From the NCBI GenBank assembly GCA_030430565.1, contig JAUIKS010000010.1, positions 248,001 through 312,000 of the forward strand: 64,000 bases of DNA, written 5' to 3'. Positions 8,461 through 16,900 of this stretch are shown piece by piece (position 1 is the stretch's first letter; each line of letters starts with the position of its first letter). Origin of the DNA: Polyangia bacterium. GTDB lineage: Bacteria > Myxococcota_A > Polyangia > Nannocystales > Nannocystaceae. The position numbers and the translations under genes were made by a program. The notes below the pieces were generated by a model that had not been told where the DNA came from, searched no databases, and was given only the letters and a program-made list of their open reading frames with translations.

Positions 8461-9108
8461 CTAGGAGTGCGCGCCGCCGCCGTGACGCTCGAGGGCGCGC
8501 CGCATGGTGCCGAGCAGGTCCTCGTTGGGCATGTAGAAGTAGCGGAACCGGCGGCGGTTGGGGTTCTGCAGGGTGCTGTCGATATCTCCGTTGGGCGCGA
8601 AGAACAGCACGCGCGGCAGGTAGGTGCCGTCGGGCCCGAGCTGCGTCACCGTCGGCTCTTCGTCCTGGTCGACGTTGACCATCACGAATTGCTCGCTGAG
8701 CTCGATCAGCTGCTTGTCGGAGCGAAACAGGCGCTTGAGCAGTCGGCACTTCGAGCACCAGCTCGCGTGCACGACCAGCATCAAGGGGCGCTGCTCCTCG
8801 GAGGCGACGCGAAAGCCCTCTTCGAAGCCGCGCCAGGCGATCGCGTCGTTGAAGCCGTGGGACGGCGCGGTGGCCTTCGCGGGCGTCGTCGGCTTCGACG
8901 CTTGTCCGGCCTTGGCCGCCGACTCCGCAGGCGTCGCGGCCGCGACCGTGTTGACCTTGGCGCCTGCAGAGCGCTGCTCGAGGGATGAGGGCGCGTCGTT
9001 CGAGCACGCGAGCGCGAGCGCGAGGATCGTGAGAGCGGCCGACGCGAGGCCTGGCGCGCGGGTGTATCCGCGCGTCGAGCGTCCAGGTCGAGGGGAATGC
9101 ACGTTCAC
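8461..9108 (-). CDS. Lipoprotein thioredoxin-like protein
   Basis: 215 aa. LALAC at residues 31-35 is a lipobox, so the protein should be membrane-anchored outside the cytoplasm. An Ala/Thr-rich spacer leads to a thioredoxin fold with ASWCSKCRLLK at ~115-125; the CxxC pair (Cys118, Cys121) resembles DsbD-gamma or SoxW-type domains (thiol oxidoreductases that heat or repair oxidised proteins in the envelope). The start is uncertain: GTG at 9108 or 9102, since the frame is open much further upstream but into the radC region. It is the first gene of the minus-strand trio with the S55 and beta-propeller proteins. Confidence 0.8.
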   Translation of the reverse strand: MNVHSPRPGRSTRGYTRAPGLASAALTILALALACSNDAPSSLEQRSAGAKVNTVAAATPAESAAKAGQASKPTTPAKATAPSHGFNDAIAWRGFEEGFRVASEEQRPLMLVVHASWCSKCRLLKRLFRSDKQLIELSEQFVMVNVDQDEEPTVTQLGPDGTYLPRVLFFAPNGDIDSTLQNPNRRRFRYFYMPNEDLLGTMRRALERHGGGAHS

Positions 9109-9179
9109 ATACGATACCACGGTGTCCCGCGCGCGGCCCGTGGGCGCGGTCCACGGCGCACGCGGGTCACGGAGAATTG

Positions 9180-9983
9180 TCAGGTCGGCGGATCGCGGCC
9201 TGCGGTCGGCGCAGGCGCGGGCATGAGCCCCTGCTCGGCCATGGAGACGCTGCTGAAGTCGGTGACGACGATGTGATCGAGCACCGGGATGCCGAGCATC
9301 GCGCCGATCTCGGCGAGCCGCTGGGTGACGCAGACATCGGACTGGCTGGGCATGCGCTCTCCGCTCGGGTGATTGTGGACGAACAGGGCTGAGTGCACGC
9401 CGGCCCGGATCAACGGGCGGAACACCTCGCGCGGGTGGACCTCGACGCGCGAAATGCTGCCGAGGCCGACGGTCCGAACGATGCGCACGAATTGGCGCGA
9501 ATCGAGGCCGACGACGAGGAAGGTCTCCTGCGGCGCGCCCCGCAGGGCCTCGCGCGCGAACCGTGAGACCTCGCCGGGATCTCGCAGCGGGCGTTGGTAG
9601 GGCAGCTCGAGGCGCGCGATTCGGCGGGCGAGCTCGATCGCCGCGCAGATCGAGGTCGCCGAGGCCTCGCCGACGCCGCGGCACTCGAGCAGCTCCTGGG
9701 GCACGGCCTGGGTCAGGCCGGCCAGGCCGCCGACGTGCTGGAGGAGCCGGAGCCCGCGCTGGACCGCGTGTCCGCCCCCGAGCAGCAGGGCGATGAGCTC
9801 GACGTCCGCTAGCGCGGCCGGGCCGAACACCAACAGGCGTTCACGCGGCCGCTCGAGGGCCTGTAGCGTGCTTCGGCGCGTTATTGATCCTGTTGTAGAT
9901 CGCGTCGTGGGTCCTTGAGAGTCGGTGGACTCGGGCGAGGACGCGGGCGCGGGCGGATGGCGGGGCGCGGATTGTTGGAGCAC
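9180..9983 (-). CDS. radC: RadC-family JAB/MPN domain protein
   Basis: 267 aa. The N-terminal third carries helix-hairpin-helix-like sequence (VELIALLLGGG... LLECRGVGEASATSICAAIELARR). The C-terminal JAB domain has the zinc ligand motif HNHPSG followed by Asp in GERMPSQSD, complete for a metalloprotease fold. RadC (YeeS) proteins were named for DNA repair, but the biochemical function is unresolved. The GTG at 9983 is the longest option; a start 10-40 residues further in is possible because the first ~35 residues are low-complexity. It is divergent from the kinase-FGE gene. Confidence 0.9.
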   Translation of the reverse strand: MLQQSAPRHPPAPASSPESTDSQGPTTRSTTGSITRRSTLQALERPRERLLVFGPAALADVELIALLLGGGHAVQRGLRLLQHVGGLAGLTQAVPQELLECRGVGEASATSICAAIELARRIARLELPYQRPLRDPGEVSRFAREALRGAPQETFLVVGLDSRQFVRIVRTVGLGSISRVEVHPREVFRPLIRAGVHSALFVHNHPSGERMPSQSDVCVTQRLAEIGAMLGIPVLDHIVVTDFSSVSMAEQGLMPAPAPTAGRDPPT

Positions 9984-10219
9984 CCGAGGAGCACATACAA
10001 GCGATGTGCCACGCGGCCATGGGCAAAAACGCTAGCGAATCGCTCGGTCGCGGCGCGCGCGGTGGCCGACGGAGCGGTCAGCTGTCCAGATCGGTAACGT
10101 TCGCCGGTGGCGACGCGATCGACCCTACCGCGGAGGGCGTGCTTTCGTGGCAAGCTCTTCCCCGTGACAGCGCACATGTCATCCCGGCAACCCGTCCTCG
10201 CGCGAGAAAGCGACCACGC

Positions 10220-12460
10220 GTGAGCGGGCACGTCGACGAGTACGGCCTGGTCGGGACGCTGCTCGCCGACAAGTACCGGATCCACGCGGTCATCGGCGTC
10301 GGCGGGTTCGGGGTCGTGTACCGCGCGCAGCACGAGATCTGGGATCAGCCGGTCGCGGTCAAGGTGTTCACCGCGTTGTCGTCGGCGCCGGCGTCGATGC
10401 GCGACTCGCTGCTCGAGGGTTTTATCCAGGAGGGCAAGCTGCTCAGCGCGCTCTCGAGCCGCACCGCCGCGATCGTGCAGGCGCGCGACATCGGCAGCGT
10501 GATCGCGCCCTCGGGGGCGTGGCTGCCCTACATGGTGCTCGAGTGGCTCGAGGGGGCGCCGCTCAACAGCTTCCTGCGCGACGAGCAGGATGTTCCAAAG
10601 GCCAGGAAACGATCGGCGGAGGAGGTCTTCCAGCTGCTCGACGGGGCCGCGCGCGCGCTGGCGCTTGCGCACAGCCACGGCGTCGCCCACCGCGACATCA
10701 AGCCCGACAACTTCTTCGTCATCGGCGGCGCGCTCGAGTCGGGCGCGACCATCAAGGTCCTCGACTTCGGGATCGCCAAGGTCATGCAGTCCCAGGCCGC
10801 GACCGCGCTCGCCACGACCGGCTCGTCGCCGACCTCGTTCACGCCCAACTACGGCGCGCCCGAGCAGTTCGATCGACGCTTCGGCGCGACCGGCCCGTGG
10901 ACCGACGTGTTCGGGCTCGCGCTGGTGTTCGTCGAGCTCATGCAGGGCGGCGCGCCGCCGCTGATGGGCGAGACCTTCATGCAGCTCGCCTTCGCCAGCC
11001 AAAACCCCAACGAGCGCCCGACGCCGCGGGGCCGGGGCCTCGAGGTGCCCGACGCGGTCGAGGAAGTGTTCCAGACCGCGTGCGCGCTTAACGTGGTCGA
11101 TCGCTACAAGAGCATCGGCGAGTTCTGGATCGCGTTGGCGGGCGCGCTCGGGATCGCCGACTACCCGGCGATGCCGACCGCCGACGTGGTGATCGCCCCC
11201 GGGACCGGCGGGCCGAGCGGCGCCGCCTCGAAGATCACCGCGCATCGGGCAGCGACGGTCTCGACACCCGCCGTCGCTGGCGCGCCGTCGACGGGGACGC
11301 TCGCCTACGTGAATTCACCGACCGGCGCCGCGGCGGGCGTAGCGACGAGCTCGAAGGGCGTGACGCAGGTGAGCGGCGCCGACACCTCGCCGCCGGGCCT
11401 CGCCCCGAGCGCGGCGCCGCCCGCCCGCAACATGGCCCCGCTCATCGCGGTCGGCGGGCTCGTCGCGCTCTTGGTCGTGGGCGTCGGCGTGTACCTCGCG
11501 AGCGCCGGGGATGAGCCCCAGCCGGTCGAGGACGTCCCGAAGGTCGCGGAGAAGGTCGCGGAGGAGCCCGAGGCGAGCGGCGGAGACGAAGCCGCGAGCG
11601 AAGGCGACGCCGACGCGGAGGCGCCGCCTTGCCCCGAGGACATGCGCCTGATCACCGGGGGGAAGTTCTTCATGGGCAGCGACGACCTCGAGCGCAGCGC
11701 GCTGCTCATGGCGCGCCCGGCCCATCAGGTCGAGGTCGCCGACTACTGCATCGACGAGCGCGAGGTCACGGTCGCCGCGTACCAGGACTGCTCGGAGCGC
11801 GGCGAGTGCAAGCGCGCGTTCCGAGACAGCTTCTGGCCGCGGCCCGGCTCGACCAAGAAAGCGGACTGGAAGAAGCAGCGCGAGATCTTCAGCGAGCTCT
11901 GCAACGAGGGCGTCGAGGATCGCGCGCAGCACCCGATCAACTGCGTGACCTGGGCCCAGGCCGATCACTATTGCAAGACCCAGGGCAAGCGGCTACCGAG
12001 CGAGGCCGAGTGGGAGTTCGCCGCGCGCGGCTCCGACGGGCGCGTGTTCCCCTGGGGTGATGAGCCGCCGACCGAGCAGCACGCCAACGTCTGCGGCGCC
12101 GAGTGTCTGCGCTGGCGCGGCGAGAAAGGGCTCGACGCGGTCGATCCGCTGCACGCGGGCGATGACGACTTCGTCGGCACCGCGCCGGTCGGCAGCTTCC
12201 CGAGCGGGAAGACCCAAGCTGGCCTCAGCGACATGATCGGCAACGTCTTCGAATGGACCGCCGACAGCTTCGCGCCCTACGAGGGCGCCGCCGAGCCGCT
12301 GACCAAGATGGACTTCAAGGGCAAGCGCGTGATCCGTGGCGGCGCGTTCAACAGCAGCGAGCCGGCGCACGCGGATCCGGCGCTGCGGTACCCGCAGGCG
12401 GCCGAGACGCACACCCACGCGATCGGCTTCCGCTGCGCCGCCGATCCGACGCGCGGATAG
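10220..12460 (+). CDS. Ser/Thr protein kinase fused to FGE-sulfatase-like domain
   Basis: A 746-aa membrane-spanning Hanks-type kinase. The kinase has the Gly loop GVGGFGVVYRA (~26-36), AVKVF lysine, HRDIKPDN catalytic loop (~157) and DFGIAKV (~182). A single membrane helix (LIAVGGLVALLVVGVGVYLA, ~407-426) follows a Pro/Ala/Thr-rich linker. After an acidic linker comes a formylglycine-generating-enzyme-like domain from ~470: CPEDMRLITGGKFFMGSDD, DEREVTVAAYQDC, RLPSEAEWEFAARG and GNVFEWTADS. The fusion puts a phosphorylation output inside and the FGE-like fold outside, where it may sense or modify ligands. I prefer GTG 10220 (kinase begins ~20 residues later); the frame is open to 10004. Whether the FGE domain is catalytic is not decidable here. 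Confidence 0.85.
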   Translation: MSGHVDEYGLVGTLLADKYRIHAVIGVGGFGVVYRAQHEIWDQPVAVKVFTALSSAPASMRDSLLEGFIQEGKLLSALSSRTAAIVQARDIGSVIAPSGAWLPYMVLEWLEGAPLNSFLRDEQDVPKARKRSAEEVFQLLDGAARALALAHSHGVAHRDIKPDNFFVIGGALESGATIKVLDFGIAKVMQSQAATALATTGSSPTSFTPNYGAPEQFDRRFGATGPWTDVFGLALVFVELMQGGAPPLMGETFMQLAFASQNPNERPTPRGRGLEVPDAVEEVFQTACALNVVDRYKSIGEFWIALAGALGIADYPAMPTADVVIAPGTGGPSGAASKITAHRAATVSTPAVAGAPSTGTLAYVNSPTGAAAGVATSSKGVTQVSGADTSPPGLAPSAAPPARNMAPLIAVGGLVALLVVGVGVYLASAGDEPQPVEDVPKVAEKVAEEPEASGGDEAASEGDADAEAPPCPEDMRLITGGKFFMGSDDLERSALLMARPAHQVEVADYCIDEREVTVAAYQDCSERGECKRAFRDSFWPRPGSTKKADWKKQREIFSELCNEGVEDRAQHPINCVTWAQADHYCKTQGKRLPSEAEWEFAARGSDGRVFPWGDEPPTEQHANVCGAECLRWRGEKGLDAVDPLHAGDDDFVGTAPVGSFPSGKTQAGLSDMIGNVFEWTADSFAPYEGAAEPLTKMDFKGKRVIRGGAFNSSEPAHADPALRYPQAAETHTHAIGFRCAADPTRG

Positions 12461-12772
12461 CGACCGGCAGCCGACCGTCGTGGCCGCAGGTGTGGTGCGC
12501 GGGTGGACGCTCGCGGTCGCGCCTGCGTGAGTGATCGCGCGTTTTGTTTAATGTTTGTTCGGTCGCGTGAGCGCCGCGATGTTCCGGCGTTATGTGCGCG
12601 GATTTCCTGCGTTGACCCGGTAGATCACGTCATTCCGGCGTTTTCATCCGAAAAATTATTTTTGCTCGGGCGAGCAAAAAAATGTTGCGGGCGGACGAGG
12701 TTGGATATATTGATACAAAGACTGAACAAGATTGTTCAAACTCTATTTCGTTCGAACTCGGGAGACCCTGCC
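12461..12772 (+). other. Intergenic region with AT-rich promoter segment and palindrome
   Basis: 312 bp without a gene. The second half is clearly AT-rich for this genome. A palindrome TTTTTGCTCG/CGAGCAAAAA spans 12659-12680. TTGCGG (12685-12690) and TATATT (12706-12711), 15 bp apart, are candidate -35/-10 elements for the Cys-rich lipoprotein, and GGGAGA at 12760-12765 is its ribosome binding site. Confidence 0.5.
12659..12680. promoter_or_regulatory. Perfect 10-bp palindromic hairpin
   Basis: Arms TTTTTGCTCG (12659-12668) and CGAGCAAAAA (12671-12680). On the plus strand it is followed by A residues rather than T, so it is not a classical plus-strand terminator. An operator or an mRNA-end structure are both possible. 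Confidence 0.5.
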
Positions 12773-14188
12773 ATGCACCCAATCTCGTCACACCGCGCCT
12801 CGAAGCTCGCCAGCCTCGCGCTCTCGATCGGGACGCTCGGTCTCGGGGGCGCGCTCGGCCTGACCAGCACGAGCTGCGCGCTCGAGGACATCTCCGACAT
12901 CCCTGAATTCGTCCAGGGCAAGTGCGTCTACGTCAATCGCTTCTCCAACCGCGAGGAGTGCCGCGAGTACCTCGGCGAGGCCTGGGACGAGGGCGTGGCC
13001 TCCGAGGACTGCCAGGACGCCAAGGGCGAGTTCGAGTGGGGCGCCGCCTGCAACTACGAGTCGACGCTCGGGCGCTGCATCATGAACGCCGAAGACGACG
13101 ACGTGTACGCGATCCAGATGCCGGGCGACGACGAGGCGGACTGCGCCTCGTCGAAGCGCGGCTGTCAGTTCTTCGGCGGCGGCGTGTTCGACCCCTCGCC
13201 GGTGTGCGGCGGTAACCCCGAGGATCCCGGGATCCCCTCGGACGAGGCGTTTCAGGCCGGTGAGCTGATCTGCGTGCCGCCGATGGACGGCGAGCCGCAG
13301 GGCGTCAACGACGACGGCGAGGTCTGCACGCGCGAGGACATCCACTCGTGCACCGAGGCCGGGCGCAAGTTCGCCGACTACGCCTCCTGCGACCCGATCT
13401 ACACCCAGCGCCCCTACGGCCCCGCGAACCCGGCGACCGACGAGTTTGACCCCGACGACCCGCGCCTCGCCGACGACGAGTACATGGCCGAGCTGGCCTG
13501 GGTCACCGAGCAGGTCGAGGCCTGCGCCTGCGTGTGCTGTCACTCCAGCGAGCTCGCGCCCGACGGCCCGAGCAACTGGTACATTGAGGCCTCGCCGCTG
13601 TGGGTCGACACCTTCTACCCGAGCGGCCTGGCGATGATGGCCGGCTGGATCGACTCGAGCTCCTTCGGCGCGTTCCCGCCGGAGGAGAACAACGGCTTCA
13701 GCCGCGAGAACGGGATGCCGAGCACCGACGAGGAGCGCATGACCGCGTTCTTCGCCAACGAGCTCCAGCGCCTCGGCTACACGCAGGCGGACTTCGGCGA
13801 CAACGAGCCGTTCGGCGGCCCGCTCTACGAGCAGCTCATCTACGAGCCCGGGCGCTGCGAGAACGGCGAGGGCGTGCAGGACGGCGTCATCACCTGGGAG
13901 GGCAGCCCCGCGCGGCTGGTCTACGTGCTCGAGGCCGACGCCGCCAACCCGACGGTCCCCCCGAACCTCGATCTGCCCGAAGGGACATTGTGGAACATCA
14001 TCGTCCCCTGGACCGGCGACCCGATCAAGAGCGGGATCCGCTACGGCGACATCCCCGAGGGCTGGACGCAGCGGATCCCCGAGTCCGGCGGCGAGCCGCC
14101 GGCGCTCGAGGCCGGCAAGGACTACTACCTCTACGTGCTCGCCGACTACATCATCCCGACCACGCGCTGCATCTTCACCGCCCAGTGA
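12773..14188 (+). CDS. Cys-rich secreted lipoprotein, unknown function
   Basis: 471 aa. A long signal peptide ends in LTSTSC (lipobox, acyl Cys ~35). The mature protein is acidic and Cys-rich, with many paired Cys (YASCD, CACVCCHSSELAP, PGRCENGEG), and ACVCCHSS recalls a CxxCH-like cluster, although CVCCH is not a convincing cytochrome c motif. The C-terminal third (TWEGSPARLVYVLEADAANP... GKDYYLYVLADYIIPTTRC) looks like a beta-sandwich. The ATG at 12773 follows GGGAGA; an upstream in-frame extension lacks coding character. I do not know the family. It is probably displayed on the outer membrane. Confidence 0.7.
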   Translation: MHPISSHRASKLASLALSIGTLGLGGALGLTSTSCALEDISDIPEFVQGKCVYVNRFSNREECREYLGEAWDEGVASEDCQDAKGEFEWGAACNYESTLGRCIMNAEDDDVYAIQMPGDDEADCASSKRGCQFFGGGVFDPSPVCGGNPEDPGIPSDEAFQAGELICVPPMDGEPQGVNDDGEVCTREDIHSCTEAGRKFADYASCDPIYTQRPYGPANPATDEFDPDDPRLADDEYMAELAWVTEQVEACACVCCHSSELAPDGPSNWYIEASPLWVDTFYPSGLAMMAGWIDSSSFGAFPPEENNGFSRENGMPSTDEERMTAFFANELQRLGYTQADFGDNEPFGGPLYEQLIYEPGRCENGEGVQDGVITWEGSPARLVYVLEADAANPTVPPNLDLPEGTLWNIIVPWTGDPIKSGIRYGDIPEGWTQRIPESGGEPPALEAGKDYYLYVLADYIIPTTRCIFTAQ

Positions 14189-14204
14189 CGCGGCGAGTCG
14201 AGCG

Positions 14205-15290
14205 CTACTCCGCGTCGTCTGCGTCGCCCGCGACGTAGGCGGCGCGCTCGCGTGTCCAGGTCGCCTCGCGCGTCATCCCCAGCTGCTCGTAGCGCGTCGA
14301 GAGCTGACGGTAGCGCGCGTCGGGCTCGAAGCCGACGCTCGTCTGCAGCTTGCGCAGGCACAGCGGGCACAGGTGCATCGGCTGACCGTCGGCCTCGTCG
14401 AGGTGGTTGGAGCCGTTCATCACGCAGTCGTAGTGCACGCAGTGGCGCATCCCGAACATGTGCCCGATCTCGTGGGCCATGACCTTCGCGCCGCGGTCGA
14501 GGATCAGCGCGTCGCGGACCCCGTCGCTCACGCTGTCGGCGCGGCCGTAGAAGCTCGGGTCGTAGCGCGCGAAGCTGTGGACGCCGACGCGCTCCGAGAG
14601 CGAGGCGTAGCCGAACACGAAGTTCCACTCGGGGTCGGGGTAGAGGTCGACCATCGTGACGCCGATCAGGCAGTAGGCGTCCTCCGGCAGGCGCTTCGCG
14701 AGCCAGGTGAGCAGCTCGGGCGCGAGCAGCTGCTCGACATCGTCGTTGAGCCGGCGCGTCACGGGCAGCCCGTCCACGGGGACGCTCGGGAGCGTCTTGA
14801 CCGGCAGCTGGAAGTAGTCGGCGGTGAAGCGCGAGAGCGTCTCGATCGGCGCGTCCGCGGTCGCGCCGATCGGCTGCACATAGATCGTGCGGCGCGCGTC
14901 GCTCGGGACGTTGGGCGCGACGCGCTGGAATCGCGCGAAGCTCTGCCCGGGCTCGCGATGCTCCGCCAGCCAGTCGCCGGGGTCCGGCGGGTTCACCGGG
15001 CGGAACGCGGTGGTCTCGGAGAACGCGCGCTGGAGCGTGGGCGGCAGCGACTCGAGCGAGCCCACCGCGGCGCGTCGCGCCGCGCGATCGGGGGCGTGGA
15101 AGCCGGCGTCGTCATAGAGCGGGCGCGGCGGCGCCTCGGGCTCTGTCGGCGTACCGGTCGCGCTCGCGACGTCCTCGCGCGCGCCCTGGACCGACTCGCG
15201 GGAGCCGGACTTGCAGCCGACGGTCGGGGCGAGCAGCGAGCACGCGGTCAGCAGGCGCAGCGGGAGGGGGCGGGCGGCGGCGATGCGCAT
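14205..15290 (-). CDS. Lipoprotein archaemetzincin (M54 metalloprotease)
   Basis: 361 aa. APTVGC gives an acylated Cys at ~26. The catalytic block HEIGHMFGMRHC begins at ~273 and supplies the HExxHxxGxxH zinc site. It is followed by the second, structural zinc signature of archaemetzincins: Cys289, MNGSNH (291-296), then CPLC at ~308-311 and CLRKL. This combination is diagnostic for M54. Upstream sequence (IYVQPIG..., YCLIGVTMVDLYPDPEWNFVFGYAS) also matches the fold. Most described members are cytosolic archaeal or vertebrate proteins; a lipid-anchored envelope form is unusual. The ATG at 15290 was chosen because it immediately precedes the signal peptide. No Shine-Dalgarno is visible. Confidence 0.9.
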   Translation of the reverse strand: MRIAAARPLPLRLLTACSLLAPTVGCKSGSRESVQGAREDVASATGTPTEPEAPPRPLYDDAGFHAPDRAARRAAVGSLESLPPTLQRAFSETTAFRPVNPPDPGDWLAEHREPGQSFARFQRVAPNVPSDARRTIYVQPIGATADAPIETLSRFTADYFQLPVKTLPSVPVDGLPVTRRLNDDVEQLLAPELLTWLAKRLPEDAYCLIGVTMVDLYPDPEWNFVFGYASLSERVGVHSFARYDPSFYGRADSVSDGVRDALILDRGAKVMAHEIGHMFGMRHCVHYDCVMNGSNHLDEADGQPMHLCPLCLRKLQTSVGFEPDARYRQLSTRYEQLGMTREATWTRERAAYVAGDADDAE

Positions 15291-15844
15291 GGTGTCGGGC
15301 TCGCGCGCCCGTCGGCGCGCGTCAGAGCGTCGGACAGCGCGCGGACGCGAAAGTTCCGAGTCGGCCGCGAGGACGTTCTCAGCCCGCGCGCGTCGAGTAT
15401 GCCCGTGTGGACATGACTTTTTAAACCTGTGCGAAAAAATCGCGGCGACGCGCGCGATGCCCTCGCGGCTCCGAATACCGCTGACCCCCCTGCAAAAAAA
15501 TGCGAACCCAGGCGCGGACGCAGCGTGATGGTTGGGGCGGAGCCACGCCCGCGCCATGGGCTCGCTGTGGGGGAAGGGTCGTCGGCTCAGGCCTGCGTTC
15601 GCTCGGGCCCGCGTACACGCTCGTGGGACGGGGCCGCTGATGTCTCCGGAGCCCGCGCTGCGCAGCGGCTCGAGCGAGCAATACCCCGGATCAGCTCCAA
15701 CGGGCATAGGCTACACGAGCCGATACAGAGCGACCAGTAGAATTTTTTTCGCGATCGAGTGAGGACCGATCACTCGCCGGCGATCACATCGCGCTCGAGC
15801 GCGGGTCGACGAGGTCAAACGCCCCACGATCGCGCGGTCTCGAG
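15291..15844. other. 554-bp region with no supported gene
   Basis: Lies between two minus-strand genes. It contains GGACATGACTTTTTAAACC at 15409-15427, a T-run (15743-15749) and a 7-bp inverted repeat CGAGTGA/TCACTCG at 15756-15776. No open frame here has a credible start or family signature. Confidence 0.5.
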
Positions 15845-16549
15845 TCAGCTGTTGCGCGTATCATCACGGCCGCTGCCGCGAGCGCGGGCGGACCCGGGGC
15901 GACGCGCGGACGGCTCGATCTTCTCCCAGCGCCGCATGAGATCCGCAGCGATGGGGTCCTTCCCGGCGAGGAACCGCTCGATGTCGTCGCGGGTGTCGCT
16001 GCCCCAGAACAGCTCGTCGTCTACGAGCACCGTCGGGACCCCGAAGACGCCGCGCTCGATCGCCAGCCCCGTGCTCGCGCGCAGCCGGTCCTTGATCTCG
16101 TCCTCGCCCGCGCGCGCGACCAACGAGGTGCCCTCGAGGCCAGCCGCGTCGAGCAGCACCGCGACCGTCGCGGGGTTCTCCGCGCCGGGGCCTCCGCCCC
16201 AGACCGCGCGCATCAGCGTGTCAATTACGAGACGGCGCTGCTCAGGCGGCAGATCGACCGAGGCGACGCGCAGCGCTAGCAGCGGGTTAAAAGGGTGTGC
16301 GGGCGGCGGCGCGAGCGGGAGGCGAAGCGCGTGCGCGCGGCGCAGCACCTGCTTGAAGATGAAGCGCCGCTTCGGCTCGATCTCGGCGGGCCCGAGCTGG
16401 CCGTGGTGGTTGAGCAGCGCCGCGAACAGGATCGGCTGGTACTCGATCGGGCGTTCGTGCGCCTCCGCGAGCTCGTGGATCCACTGCCACGCGAGGTACG
16501 AGAACGGCGAGATGAAGTCGAACAGGAAGCGAATCGGCGTGCTGAGCAT
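15845..16549 (-). CDS. 2-hydroxychromene-2-carboxylate isomerase / DsbA-like protein
   Basis: 234 aa in the kappa-GST/DsbA thioredoxin-fold family. The opening MLSTPIRFLFDFISPFSYLA has the FDFxSPFSYLA pattern that supplies the glutathione-contacting Ser of HCCA isomerases, and GVFGVPTVLVDDELFWGSDT supplies the cis-Pro loop and the conserved C-terminal motif. The family isomerises hydroxychromene carboxylates in aromatic degradation, but many members act on unknown GSH adducts. The ATG at 16549 is preferred over an upstream GTG at 16570 because TACAAT (16559-16564 on this strand) lies 9 nt before it, inside the longer frame. No aromatic-degradation neighbours are present. Confidence 0.85.
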   Translation of the reverse strand: MLSTPIRFLFDFISPFSYLAWQWIHELAEAHERPIEYQPILFAALLNHHGQLGPAEIEPKRRFIFKQVLRRAHALRLPLAPPPAHPFNPLLALRVASVDLPPEQRRLVIDTLMRAVWGGGPGAENPATVAVLLDAAGLEGTSLVARAGEDEIKDRLRASTGLAIERGVFGVPTVLVDDELFWGSDTRDDIERFLAGKDPIAADLMRRWEKIEPSARRPGSARARGSGRDDTRNS

Positions 16550-16558
16550 CCGGGGCGG

Positions 16559-16564
16559 ATTGTA
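16559..16564 (-). promoter_or_regulatory. -10 element TACAAT, leaderless start
   Basis: TACAAT on the minus strand, 9 nt upstream of the ATG at 16549. Transcription would begin at or next to the start codon, and there is no Shine-Dalgarno. Confidence 0.55.
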
Positions 16565-16759
16565 CGGCACCCGCGCGCGGCGCGAGGACGCGGAGACTGC
16601 CGGCCGCGCGCCTGCGCGTGCGCGCTGATTTCGGTCTCGCGCGACGGGCTGGCGGCGGCGCGTCGGCCGTCGCGTGCAGACGTCCGCCGCTCGCGACTGC
16701 GCGCGTGAGCGGTCGCGCGAGCGCGAGAACTAAATCAGTCTTTATAGACATGAATTAAA

Positions 16760-16783
16760 AAACATGCATATTCGCACATGTTT
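16760..16783. promoter_or_regulatory. Inverted repeat AAACATG-N10-CATGTTT
   Basis: Perfect 7-bp arms separated by 10 bp, centred 130 bp upstream of the M16 peptidase start, in the only AT-rich patch of the region. It looks like a dimer-binding operator. The right arm continues as CATGTTTGA, a string that recurs upstream of other genes in the window. Confidence 0.5.
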
Positions 16784-16900
16784 GATCACGGCGCCGCTTG
16801 CCCGCCGGCCCGTCGATCGGCGACCATAGAGCCTCCGCGTGGCGGCGTGAGCTCACGCGCGCGCGGTCACGCGGCGGGACCGCGCGAGCTGGGAGAGCGA

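Larger units (their letters stand above)
16550..16900. other. Divergent 351-bp intergenic region with AT-rich operator segment
   Basis: Between the HCCA isomerase (minus) and the M16 pair (plus). An AT-rich island at 16727-16790 holds AGACATGA (16746-16753) and the inverted repeat described separately. GGGAGAGCGA directly before the ATG at 16901 is the ribosome binding site for the first M16 gene. Confidence 0.5.

Noticed and set aside
12659-12680. Palindrome as intrinsic terminator of the kinase-FGE gene
   Set aside because: It is followed by A residues on the plus strand, not T, and lies 200 bp after the stop codon; kept only as a hairpin.
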